Below are positions 9,954 to 20,514 of a stretch of DNA of 64,000 bases, in pieces. The translations under genes and the position numbers were made by a program. The stretch is from Symsagittifera roscoffensis (Eukaryota > Xenacoelomorpha > Acoela > Convolutidae): contig NC_087068.1 in the NCBI RefSeq assembly GCF_963678635.1, forward strand, positions 30,816,318 to 30,880,317, written 5' to 3'. Position 1 is the first letter of the stretch, and every line of letters starts with the position of its first letter. A model generated the notes under the pieces. The model was not told where the DNA came from, made no database searches, and saw only the letters and a list, made by a program, of their open reading frames with translations.

Positions 9954-12827
9954 TCATTTTTCCAGCTTGGTCTGATCAGATCCGTCGGAACATGAGTTTA
10001 TATCAACGGTGTCGTCTGCTTTTGGCCTTACAATTTTTGTTTCGTGTTCGTTCTCACAGTTTTTTGTTCTTTGGCTTTCAATATGTGTGTCTGTATTGGG
10101 GATGACTTTCGATATGCTTGTTTTTTCAGCAATTAGGTCTGAAGTTTCTCCATCGACTAAATCATCTTTTGATATCACAACTTTTTTAACTGTATGCTCA
10201 ATTTCAACATCTTGCGTAATGTGCGAAATTTGTTCACCTTGAAAAACGCCGGCAAACGCTGGTTCTTCTTCATCCGTTTCAACTGGGGCGTAGGAAACGT
10301 TGGCTGTTGCTTCGTTGAATTGATTTGAGTTTGATGAGTTGACAAGTTTTTCTCTCACATAGTTTTCGTCATTTAAAACTGGGAGAGCATTGTCGGCCAT
10401 TTTCGGATTGTCAAAACCCGCTTCAATTTTTTTTGCGTTTTGACCGTTAGAAATAGTTTTAGATATGATCTTTTTCACCATTTCATTTGAATGAGGCGAG
10501 AGAGTTTGAGGAATTTTGAACTTTCTAACTGAGCAAACGTCTTCAGAATAATTCATGAAATGGTCTTTTGTTGCCTGGAAACTCCTCAAAAGGCTCAACT
10601 TTTTAACATTTGGACTGCAATCGTTCAAAATACTTTTGAATTTAACTTCTTTTGGGCTCTGGTTTTTAACCAGAGTAATAACGGCGTCATTGAAAGATTC
10701 TTTCTTCAATAATACTTCTTTCTTGTCATTTTTCTCGGCAAAAATTTGTTCACTAGGTGCATTTTCTTCCGAACAACGTAAAGGACTCGCAAGATGCTGA
10801 TCAGAGTTGTTTTTGTTTTCATGTTCAATAAACTGGATAATAATTTCAGTTTCAGTCATTTTCAAAACTGCGTCGCTCATTGATCGCTGGAATCCGCTGG
10901 AAGGAGTTTCAAGCGATTTATGTGAAGAGCTATTGGACAATTTTCTGACGTTTAAGTTACTCTTAGCTCCGCGTTTTTTAAGTCCTGCCGCTTGTATTTC
11001 ATGAAGCAGCATTTTATTCACAGAATCAAATAAGTCAACGCTGTCTTCTCGACTATCGGACCTGCTTGGATAATGATGCCTGACGTCTATACTTTGGTTA
11101 GATATGCTTTTAGAATCCTGAAGTTTCGATTCATTATAATATACCCTTGATTCGATTTCTTTTGGTCTTGAAGTAGCAAATGCATGAGTCAAAATTTTCG
11201 AGAGACCGGCTGGTTTTTCAAAAGTTCGTTTAAAACCTGTTTGTAAAGACTGTTTTGCGTCTTTAAATTTAATCAATTCGGGCATTTTTTGGGCGATCTT
11301 TTCAGAAATGTTTGTTTTCTCTGACGTAACTGAAACTGCAGATGACGTTCCGGAGATGGCCGATTCTCTGTCTTCTTCAAGATGACAGCTTGAACCCTTT
11401 TCTGGCGCTTCTGGAAATTTTTGCCACTCCGGCTTCTGTTCGGACTTTGCGTCCGATTCCTCTAACGAATCGATTTCGATCACAGGAACCTCAGTGACGA
11501 TGAGCAACTCATTACTAGAACCGACAATCTCTTTTTCAAGACTTCTGCTCTCTTTTTCACACTCGATTTCTCGCAAAGCGTCTCGCCCAAACTCATAATC
11601 GATATCAACATTATGCCGTTCAACTGCCGGCGGCAAACACAGACCCAGTTTTTTGAACTTCTTGAAAATCTTCTTGAAGTCGGAAAACAATTTATCTCGC
11701 TCCACGTAAATGTCAGAAGGGACAGCATCTAGTATAAAAGTAATTACATTTTCCATTGATAATTTAGCTAGGTGTTTTCTGTAATATTGCATAATGGTAA
11801 TGGCGAAAGGAATTAGTGCAATTTGGCCTCTAAACATGAAAATATCAAACACACGAATCGATTCAGCAAATGGCAAAGCCTCGAGGAAAAGTAGGAAAAA
11901 CCACTTGGGCAAAAACGCCGAATAAGGGATGTTTTGCAGTTCAAAGTTCTCGTAGACATCATTTAACTGAAGCCGTAAGATGTTTCGAAAATGGTCTTCG
12001 AAGCACTGGTATTTCGGGAACCCTGGACACATGAATCCAAAATGAGAGTTCAAAGGGTCAACCAAAATCCAATGAAGAGCCCAGAACGTTTTGGGTTCAT
12101 TTTTGATATAGATGAGCAGAATGGCAGCTATTAAATTAAGGCCTTGACAATAGCCAATTTGAGGGTTGAAAACCGAATACGCAACGAGAATGTTGAAAAG
12201 ATGTTTTTGTTTTGTACTGTATCGCTCCGAGTAGAACGAATGTTTACGTAGTGTTCGATGGATATCCGCGTCAATCTGCCTAATGAACGTCGAGTTTTTT
12301 CGGCCGAATGATACCATCGTCTCGTACACGTCTGATGATTCGTTCGTACAGTACGAGCTAGCTAATGAAGAGTATATTTCGTCTCGTAGGTCCAACGGAA
12401 AACCCTTGTAGCTCCATTTTTTGAACTTCTTGCTTGACCTAATTTTCTCACTCATGCTTAGTCTACTATCGGGCGATTTGTTTTTTATCTTGGATAATTT
12501 GGCACTCATTTTTTTGTATCGTTTCTGATCTTTGTCTTTGAAATCTCCCGAGTCGCTGCTTGTTGTACTTGCTCGGCCGAAGACTATAAAGCCGAAATCA
12601 TCGAACTTAGCCTTCAGTTTTTGTGGATTTTCAGGTGCCTGTTCCAGGAATGTATCATATAGCTCGATTATTTTTTCTTCTGGTGATTTCGTAATTTCCG
12701 TGGCAATAACCGAATATGTTTCACTAGTATCACTTATTTGCGACTGGTTTCCTTGCGATTTTTTGCGAACAGTTTTAACAACATCAGAATCCATAATTTT
12801 GTTGAAAAACTGTTTTGTCGCAGCCAT
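9954..12827 (-). CDS. TBC-domain Rab GTPase-activating protein, RN-tre/USP6NL-like
   Basis: 957 residues in one uninterrupted frame. The TBC domain spans about residues 140-345 and stimulates GTP hydrolysis by Rab GTPases in membrane traffic. Both catalytic fingers are present: Arg191 in IDADIHRT (IxxDxxR) and Gln228 in GYCQGLN (YxQG). Details match the RN-tre/USP6NL group: YKGFPLDLRDEIY at the domain entry, CPGFPKYQCFEDH, LPKWFFLLFLEALPF, and KHLAKLSMENVITFI near the end. A short pre-domain region (about 50-140) includes the FDDFGF-type lead-in. Residues 400-957 form a long, probably disordered Ser/Glu/Lys-rich tail without a recognised domain; the vertebrate relatives also have long divergent tails. 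No signal peptide or membrane segment. The start chosen is the first Met of the frame. No introns are visible. Substrate Rab cannot be inferred. Confidence 0.92.
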   Translation of the reverse strand: MAATKQFFNKIMDSDVVKTVRKKSQGNQSQISDTSETYSVIATEITKSPEEKIIELYDTFLEQAPENPQKLKAKFDDFGFIVFGRASTTSSDSGDFKDKDQKRYKKMSAKLSKIKNKSPDSRLSMSEKIRSSKKFKKWSYKGFPLDLRDEIYSSLASSYCTNESSDVYETMVSFGRKNSTFIRQIDADIHRTLRKHSFYSERYSTKQKHLFNILVAYSVFNPQIGYCQGLNLIAAILLIYIKNEPKTFWALHWILVDPLNSHFGFMCPGFPKYQCFEDHFRNILRLQLNDVYENFELQNIPYSAFLPKWFFLLFLEALPFAESIRVFDIFMFRGQIALIPFAITIMQYYRKHLAKLSMENVITFILDAVPSDIYVERDKLFSDFKKIFKKFKKLGLCLPPAVERHNVDIDYEFGRDALREIECEKESRSLEKEIVGSSNELLIVTEVPVIEIDSLEESDAKSEQKPEWQKFPEAPEKGSSCHLEEDRESAISGTSSAVSVTSEKTNISEKIAQKMPELIKFKDAKQSLQTGFKRTFEKPAGLSKILTHAFATSRPKEIESRVYYNESKLQDSKSISNQSIDVRHHYPSRSDSREDSVDLFDSVNKMLLHEIQAAGLKKRGAKSNLNVRKLSNSSSHKSLETPSSGFQRSMSDAVLKMTETEIIIQFIEHENKNNSDQHLASPLRCSEENAPSEQIFAEKNDKKEVLLKKESFNDAVITLVKNQSPKEVKFKSILNDCSPNVKKLSLLRSFQATKDHFMNYSEDVCSVRKFKIPQTLSPHSNEMVKKIISKTISNGQNAKKIEAGFDNPKMADNALPVLNDENYVREKLVNSSNSNQFNEATANVSYAPVETDEEEPAFAGVFQGEQISHITQDVEIEHTVKKVVISKDDLVDGETSDLIAEKTSISKVIPNTDTHIESQRTKNCENEHETKIVRPKADDTVDINSCSDGSDQTKLEK

Positions 12828-12839
12828 GTTAGATGCTAC

Positions 12840-15800
12840 CTACTAACCTAATTGCAGCCAATTAGTTGATTTATGAATGATTGGAAAATGTCAGCAAATT
12901 GAGATATAAAGGCGGAGAGAAGAGTTTAATAAACTCCGAAGAAAAGTCGATCAAATTTGAAGATTGCACAATTTTCTAAGGGAAGAAAAAATAAATTAAA
13001 AATTAATTCGCAGCAAGAAAAAGTAATTGAAAATTAGAATTGATTTTTGAAAACCATATATGAAATAACTAACTCAAAAATTGGAGTATCGATCAAGAGA
13101 AGTTGGAAATTACTTTTTTGCCTGAAACAAGGTTATTGTAGTAATTATGAAAAAAGCCAATATGAAAGGTTCATTCAGTTTTCTCGGAGCTTCATTAAAA
13201 GAGAAAGATTGGTCATTTATTTCATCAAATGGTCAAGCGAACTGTTTGGATATATTTTATAACCTTTTTAAATGCAATTTTTTTCGTCTATAGATATGAT
13301 TGGAAACGGTTAAGTACGCAGAATCCTTGCTCCGCTTGATTACTGCGCAGGCCCTACGGGATTGGCTCGAGCTGAGGGCAACAATGGAATAAAAGTGAAG
13401 TCATAATTTTTCGAACCATCTCGCTTGTAAAATGGTCACTTGGGAGTATTTTAGAGAGCGCAGAGAGAAAGAAAAAAGAGAAGGAAAATTTGTAAAAAGA
13501 CGTGTGACGTCGGTAGCGGGTTGTAACTGCTTATTCCACATAAAAGCTTTTTAAAAGATTGATGAGAGTAGGCAAATATTTTGAGACAGTGCTAAGAGGA
13601 ACAAATCGCGCCCTCAAAGCATGAAGCAATTTCTTAAAACGTGTCACATCTCTAAGATAATAGTTCCTTATATTGCTACAAAAAAAACGTCACAGGAGTT
13701 AAAAGTATGGTAACTCGTTGCATGGAAAAAAATAATGGTTGCTAGTAATTAACAATAAAAGAGCTTTTTAATAAATTGCTTTTCGAAATTTTAGATGCGT
13801 TTAGCGACAGAACGTTTTTGGTTTTTGATGATAGTTAGTCACAAATAGTTTATATCACGTCTGAAAAATGACATAGCTACATTAAGAATGTCACTTGGAA
13901 AAATTTGGAGCTAAGAGATTTTTTTGTTAAAAGCCTAATAGATGTGAACGCTTGTATTTTGAGAGGTTACCTGCGGAAATGTCAGAAAAAAGGCAACAGG
14001 CTATGGTCGAATATTTGGCGACAGAGGGCAGACGCGAAGAGAGAGGGGCAAATAAATTAGCTAAAAATGGGAGGTGAAGTGTACGAAGGAATTAAAATAG
14101 CTCAACTTGACTGCAAAGCTAACCAAATTTTCACTTTTGGTGGCGTCAGTTTCAGAATTTCTACGTAAATTTCTCCTAAAAAAGACAGAACATAGGAAGA
14201 AGACCTGAAATAATGGTGACACAAATTTAGCTACTCAAAATGTCACAACGGTTTCGCAAATTCAAGATTTGCTGTCAATTTAATACAGTTCGTACCAAAT
14301 TGATAAAATAACCTGCTTTTTTGCATCTAGGTTGGTATTTAGAAATGCAAATAAGGAGGGATGTTGAGCTCAATTAACTATAGTAAAATGTTTTGAAGAG
14401 ACCAAAATAGATCAAAAATGCATTAAGACATTCTTCGTTGGATCTGTGAGATAAAAAAAGCGCAACCACAAGCCCTCTCCCCTACCTCCTCCCATTTGAA
14501 CTGTCAGAGATACAGATACAGGAAAATATTCATTTAGTACTACGATGCAATTCAAAGCGATGGGGAAGACAATAGAAAAGGGAAATGCGAGATAAAATTA
14601 CAGCTCAACCACTGAAAAAATGCCACAATAAAGGTAAGGGAGTGATTTACAGTCGATATGACCAATTCATACGTGATCATGCTAAAAAACACGCACTAGT
14701 TCACGCTAAAAAACGGATGACTTGATGAACAAAAAACAACTAAATATGAAAAAAGTATCGCGCCTTTTTTTAACTTACAGACATAAAAGCATATTCACAT
14801 ATAAGCGCACTGCACTATTGGTTTTAATTTTTGGCTGGTGTTCGAATGTTTTCACTGAGAAAGGTTTGATAAACCTGCACAAACTCGTTCTGATATTGTT
14901 TCAATAATCCTGTTGTACGCTCGGAAAAATAGATTATGGAGCAACCGACCTTGTTATCATAGCTATATTGTTACACCTGCGGGTTTTTCGTTGTTTTGGT
15001 CTGGAGATTTGTGTTATCAAATGAATGAAAAGTGGTATGAAAATCACAGAGCTGGAAGAAATGGTCTGATTACAAAAGGACTGCGCTGAACGCGCTGAAC
15101 TAAAAAAGTCCACTACAAAAACTGATGCGAAAATAATAAATCGCCGCGTTGGAGCTCCTACCTTTTTCAAAATAAATGTTGCAAAAGTAAATCTACCCTC
15201 GGTAATTTAATCGATCATTTGGAGGAGACTGAAAAGATCTGTTTGTGTAGGTCTAATAGTCAAAATTTAATTTGAAGTAATTTGAGAGTACTTTGGGGCA
15301 TACGGTAACGAAAGATTAGTTTCCAATTTATTAAATTTTGCCTGTGAGCTCCCCCTAAAAAGAATCAGCCGACTTTCAACTTCACCCAAAAAAGAGAAAC
15401 AAAAAAGGGTGGTTTTAAAAAAGAAATCTTCTTGGGTTCCATTTCGAAAACTATGATTGATAAAAAGATTATACTAAGAGGTTTAAAAAGCAAGAAAAAA
15501 TTGTTTTCTTCAGTAAACAAGTACAATTTTCAGCAGACTGTCTCTAACACTTGATACTGAGTAAAGTTAAGAATTTTATTGTCAAGGTATAGCTATTTAG
15601 GCTAACAGTAAATTTAGGCTTACAGGCACACCTCAACTATCCCATTCCAACAAGGAAAAAGAAAAGGCGGTCTGATGCGTATCGGAAGAGAAATAGACAC
15701 AAATTGTGGACTTAGGGGGTTGCGGGAAAACAGTTTGAATTGCCCAGGGTGCTTTTCACATTCAGGGTAACACCTCTCGCTTCCTTTGAAGGAGAAACAC

Positions 15801-15861
15801 TAATTCACATTCAGTGAACGTATGCATATAGCATATGATGTGCCTTTTTTCCGTGTCCCCC
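12840..15861. other. Unassigned intergenic sequence upstream of TBC gene
   Basis: It contains the presumed promoter of the minus-strand TBC gene in its first few hundred bases, but no clear TATA or initiator could be chosen. A more G+C-rich patch at 13310-13390 has no recognisable RNA structure. No coding frame with recognisable similarity was found. Confidence 0.4.
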
Positions 15862-16035
15862 AAATAAGACACGACAGCTGTTAAGACGACAACCGTTTAA
15901 GACACTACACGCAAATTCTCCTATTGAATTTCTGCGAAAAATGTTTCGCTTGAAATCGAATTGTTCAATTTATATGTTTCAACTATCATTTGTCATCTTA
16001 ATGTCATGTCGTTTTAATGTCTTGTCGTCTTATTT
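15862..16035. mobile_element. MITE-like inverted-repeat element with AAGACGACA motifs
   Basis: A 174-bp segment whose ends are imperfect inverted repeats of about 45 bp. The left end starts AAATAAGACACGACAGC and carries AAGACGACA and AAGACA iterations; the right end is the mirror (TGTCATCTTAAT ... GTCTTGTCGTCTTATTT). No coding capacity. Repeated subterminal motifs within the arms are typical of small non-autonomous DNA elements. The target duplication is not clear. Confidence 0.65.
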
Positions 16036-16464
16036 ACCTAGCACCCCTTTTTACAATGCATCTTTTTACATCTAGTAGTATCAAACTCCGTAATCTCTCT
16101 ACCTGTGTGGCGCCCATTGGTCTGCTCTTATCTCTTTATGGATAGAGTGAGTTTTGAATCTGATTAAATTGGCCAGCATTTATTTAGGCCCTAAATTGAA
16201 TAGACTGACAACATGTAAGAGAATGAATTGAAGAAAAACATAGATATGGCCGGGAAGCGGCCCAAAGTAGCCCCAGAAAGCAAACAGAGAGTTTGCAAAA
16301 TTTATATCCCGGAAAAGTTATTTCATTTTATTCATATTGCAGGTTTAATAGTCTTTTATGGGCAATGTCACATCAGTCTGAACCGAACGTTTTTGCAATT
16401 TTGCCTATGAAGTTTTCTAAATTTCTTGCTTTTTTGAAATAAAAATTGTACTGCTAAAGAATCG
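16036..16464. other. Unassigned spacer before the satellite array
   Basis: No gene or repeat identified; a 60-codon frame at 16228-16410 has no recognisable feature. Confidence 0.4.
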
Positions 16465-16800
16465 TACAAAATGTAGCATAATAAATTTGACAGTGGTTTA
16501 GTTTTTTAATTAAATTTAGTATACGTTAGTCTGATAAACAGAAAAATTCAGACCAACTTTTCTCGACTCTGAAAGTATTTTAAAATTTTTTGGGAACTCA
16601 ATCAAAATCAAAAAGTTTCACAATTAAAATCCTACGGTAGGATTTTAATTGTGAAACTTTTTGATTGTGATTGAGTTTCCAAAAACTTTAAAACAGTTTC
16701 AGAGTGAAGAAAAATTTGCGTTTTTTCTGCTCATCAGACTAACTTAGACTAAATTTAATTAAAAAAAACTAAACCACCGTCAAATTTATTCTGCAACAAT
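16465..16800. repeat. Imperfect inverted repeat at the left edge of the satellite
   Basis: Two arms of about 165 bp are centred on position 16636 (AATCCTAC-g-GTAGGATT). The central ~35 bp on each side are essentially perfect and the outer parts are diverged. The outer portion of the left arm (about 16465-16560) is a partial satellite monomer in inverted orientation (complement of TGCTACATTTTG, TTTATCAGACTAAC and so on). The outer portion of the right arm is the first forward monomer. The central ~70 bp per arm is not part of the normal monomer. Confidence 0.88.
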
Positions 16801-16993
16801 TCGTGACGAGTTTTTTTTCGAATCTGTTAAAAACGGCCGAAAACACATAACGCCACAGTTTCTTTATGTCATTTTGTGACGAGGTCGTCACAAAGATGAA
16901 AAAAGAAAAAATCAAACAGACGCAATCAACGAAAATTATCTTCAAAGCTGAGAAACACATTTCTGTTTTTCAGATTAACTTAGACTAAATTCA

Positions 16994-19320
16994 TTAAAAA
17001 AAAACTAAATCTACCGTCAAATTTACTCTGCTACATTTTGTGACGAGTTTTTTTTCGAATCTGTTAAAAACGGCCGAAAACACATAACGCCACAGTTTCT
17101 TTATGTCATTTTGTGACGAGGTCGTCACAAAGATGAAAAAAGAAAAAATCAAACAGACGCAATCAACCAAAATTATCTTCAAAGCTGAGAAACACATTTC
17201 TGTTTTTCAGATTAACTTAGACTAAATTCATTAAAAAAAAACTAAATCTACCGTCAAATTTACTCTGCTACATTTTGCGACGAGTTTTCTTTCGAATTGT
17301 TTAAAAACTGCCGAAAACACATAACGCCACAGTTTCTTTATGTCATTTTGTGACGAGGTCGTCACAAAGATGAAAAAAGAAAAAACCAAACAGACGCAAT
17401 CAACCAAAATTATCTTCAAAGCTGAGAAACCCATTAGTGTTTATCATACTAACTTAGAATAAACTCAATTGAAAAAACTAAATCCACCGTCAAATTTACT
17501 CTGCTACATTTTGTGACGAGTTTTTTTTTCGAACTTATTGAAAACGGCCAAAAACAAAACGCCACAGTTTCTTTATGTCATTTTGTGACGAGGTCGTCAC
17601 AAAGATGGAAAAAGAAAAAATCAAACAGACGCAATCAACCAAAATTATCTTCAAAGCTGAGAAACACTTTCTGTTTTTCAGATTAACTTAGACTAAATTC
17701 ATTAAAAAAACTAAATCTACCGTCAAACTTACTCTGCTACATTTTGCGACGAATTTTTTCGAATTTGTTAAAAACTGCCAAAAACACATAACGCCACAGT
17801 TTCTTTATGTCATTTTGTGACGAGGTCGTCACAAAGATAAAAAAAGAAAAAATCAAAAAGACGCAATCAACCAAAATTATCTTCAAAGCTGAGAAACACA
17901 TTTCTGTTTTTCAGATTAGATTAGACTAAATTCATTAAAAAAAAATTAAATCTACCGTTAAATTTACTCTGCTACATTTTGCGACAAGTTTTCTTTCGAG
18001 TTTTTTAAAAACTGCCGAAAACACATAACGCCACAGTTTCCTTATGTCATTTTGTGACGAGGTCGTCACAAAGATGAAAAAAGAAAAAACCAAACAGACG
18101 CAATCAACCAAAATTATCTTCACAGCTGAGAAACACATTTCTGTTTTTCAGATTAACTTAGACTAAATTCATTTAAAAAAACTAAATCTACCGTCAAATT
18201 TACTCTGCTACATTTTGTGACGAGTTTTTTTTCGAATCTGTTAAAAACGGCCGAAAACACATAACGCCACAGTTTCTTTATGTCATTTTGTGACGAGGTC
18301 GTCACAAAGATGAAAAAAGAAAAAATCGAACAGACGCAATCAACCAAAATTATCTTCAAAGCTGAGAAACACATTTCTGTTTTTCAGATTAACTTAGACT
18401 AAATTCATTAAAAAAACTAAATCTACCGTCAAATTTACTCTGCTACATTTGGCGACGAGTTTTCTTTCGAATTGTTTAAAAACTGCCGAAAACACATAAC
18501 GCCACAGTTTCTTTATGTCATTTTGTGACGAGGTCGTCACAAAGATGAAAAAAGAAAAAACCAAACAGACGCAATCAATCAAAATTATCTTCAAAGCTGA
18601 GAAACCCATTACTGTTTATCATACTAACTTAGAATAAACTCAATTGAAAAACTAAATCCACCGTCAAATTTACTCTGCTACATTTTGTGACGAGTTTTTT
18701 TTTCGAACTTATTGAAAACGGCCAAAAACAAAACGCCACAGTTTCTTTATGTCATTTTGTGACGAGGTCGTCACAAAGATGGAAAAAGAAAAAATCAAAC
18801 AGTTGCAATCAACCAAAATTATCTTCAAAGCTGAGAAACACTTTCTGTTTTTCAGATTAACTTAGACTAAATTCATTAAAAAAACTAAATCTACCGTCAA
18901 ACTTACTCTGCTACATTTTGCGACGAATTTTTTCGAATTTGTTAAAAACTGCCAAAAACACATAACGCCACAGTTTTTTTATGTCATTTTGTGACGAGGT
19001 CGTCACAAAGATGAAAAAAGAAAAAATCAAACAGACGCAATCAACCAAAATTATCTTCAAAGCTGAGAAACACATTTCTGTTTTTCAGATTAGATTAGAC
19101 TAAATTCATTAAAAAAAAATTAAATCTACCGTTAAATTTACTCTGCTACATTTTGCGACGAGTTTTCTTTCGAGTTTTTTAAAAACTGCCGAAAACACAT
19201 AACGCCACAGTTTCCTTATGTCATTTTGTGACGAGGTCGTCACAAAGATGAAAACAGAAAAAACCAAACAGACGCAATCAACCAAAATTATCTTCACAGC
19301 TGAGAAACCCATTTCTGTTT
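16994..19320. repeat. Satellite higher-order repeat, 5-monomer period
   Basis: Variant monomers recur at about 1160-1175 bp in the left part of the array: the monomer starting near 16994 is matched near 18153, that at 17231 by 18394, and that at 17935 by 19109. This is a five-monomer unit repeated twice. Confidence 0.8.
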
Positions 19321-20514
19321 ATCAGACTAACTTAGAATAAACTCAATTTAAAAAACTGAATCCACCGTCAAATTTACTCTGCTACATTTTGTGACAAATT
19401 TTTTTTCGAATTTATTGAAAACGGCCAAAAACAAAACGCCACAGTTTCTTTATGTCATTTTGTGACGAGGTCGTCACAAAGATGAAAAAAGAAAAAATTA
19501 AACAGACGCAATCAACCAAAATTATCTTCAAAGCTGAGAAACTCAATTCTGTTTTTCAGATTAATTTAGACTAAATTCATTAAAAAAACTAAATCTACCG
19601 TCAAATTTACTCTGCTACATTTTGCGACGAGTTTTTTTTTCGAATTTGTTAAAAACTGCCGAAAACACATAACGCCACATTTTTTTTGATGTCATTTTGT
19701 GACGAGGTCGTCACGAAGATGAAAAAAGAAAAAATCAAACAGACGCAATCAACCAAAATTATCTTCAAAGCTGAGAAACATATTTCTTTTTTTCAGATTA
19801 ACTGAGACTAAATTCATTAAAAAAACTAAATCTACCGTCAAATTTATTCTGCTACAATTCGTGACAAGTTTTTTTTCGAATCTGTTAAAAACGGCCGAAA
19901 ACACATAACGCCACAGTTTCTTTATGTGATTTTGTGACGAGGTCGTCACAAAGATGAAAAAAGAAAAAATCAAACAGACGCAATCAACCAAAATTATCTT
20001 CAAAGCTGAGAAACACATTTCTGTTTTTCAGATTAACTTAGACTAAATTCATTATAAAAAAATTAAATCTACCGTCAAATTTACTCTGCTACATTTTGTG
20101 ACAAGTTTTTTTTTCGAATATGTTAAAAACGGCCGAAAACACATAACGCCACATTTTCTTTATGTCATTTTGTGACGAGGTCGTCACAAAGATGAAAAAA
20201 GAAAAAATCAAACAGACGCAATCAACCAAAATTATCTTCAAAGCTGAGAAACACATTTCTGTTTTTCAGATTAACTTAGACTAAATTCATTATAAAAAAA
20301 ATTAAATCTACCGTCAAATTTACTCTGCTACATTTTGTGACAAGTTTTTTTTTCGAATATGTTAAAAACGGCCGAAAACACATAACGCCACAGTTTCTTT
20401 ATGTCATTTTGTGACGAGGTCGTCACAAAAATGAAAAAATAAAAAACCAAACAGACGCAATCAACCAAAATTATCTTCACAGCTGAGAAACCCATTTCTG
20501 TTTATCAGACTAAC

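Noticed and set aside
13310-13390. G+C-rich patch as 5S rRNA or snRNA
   Set aside because: No internal promoter boxes or recognisable conserved RNA motif could be found.
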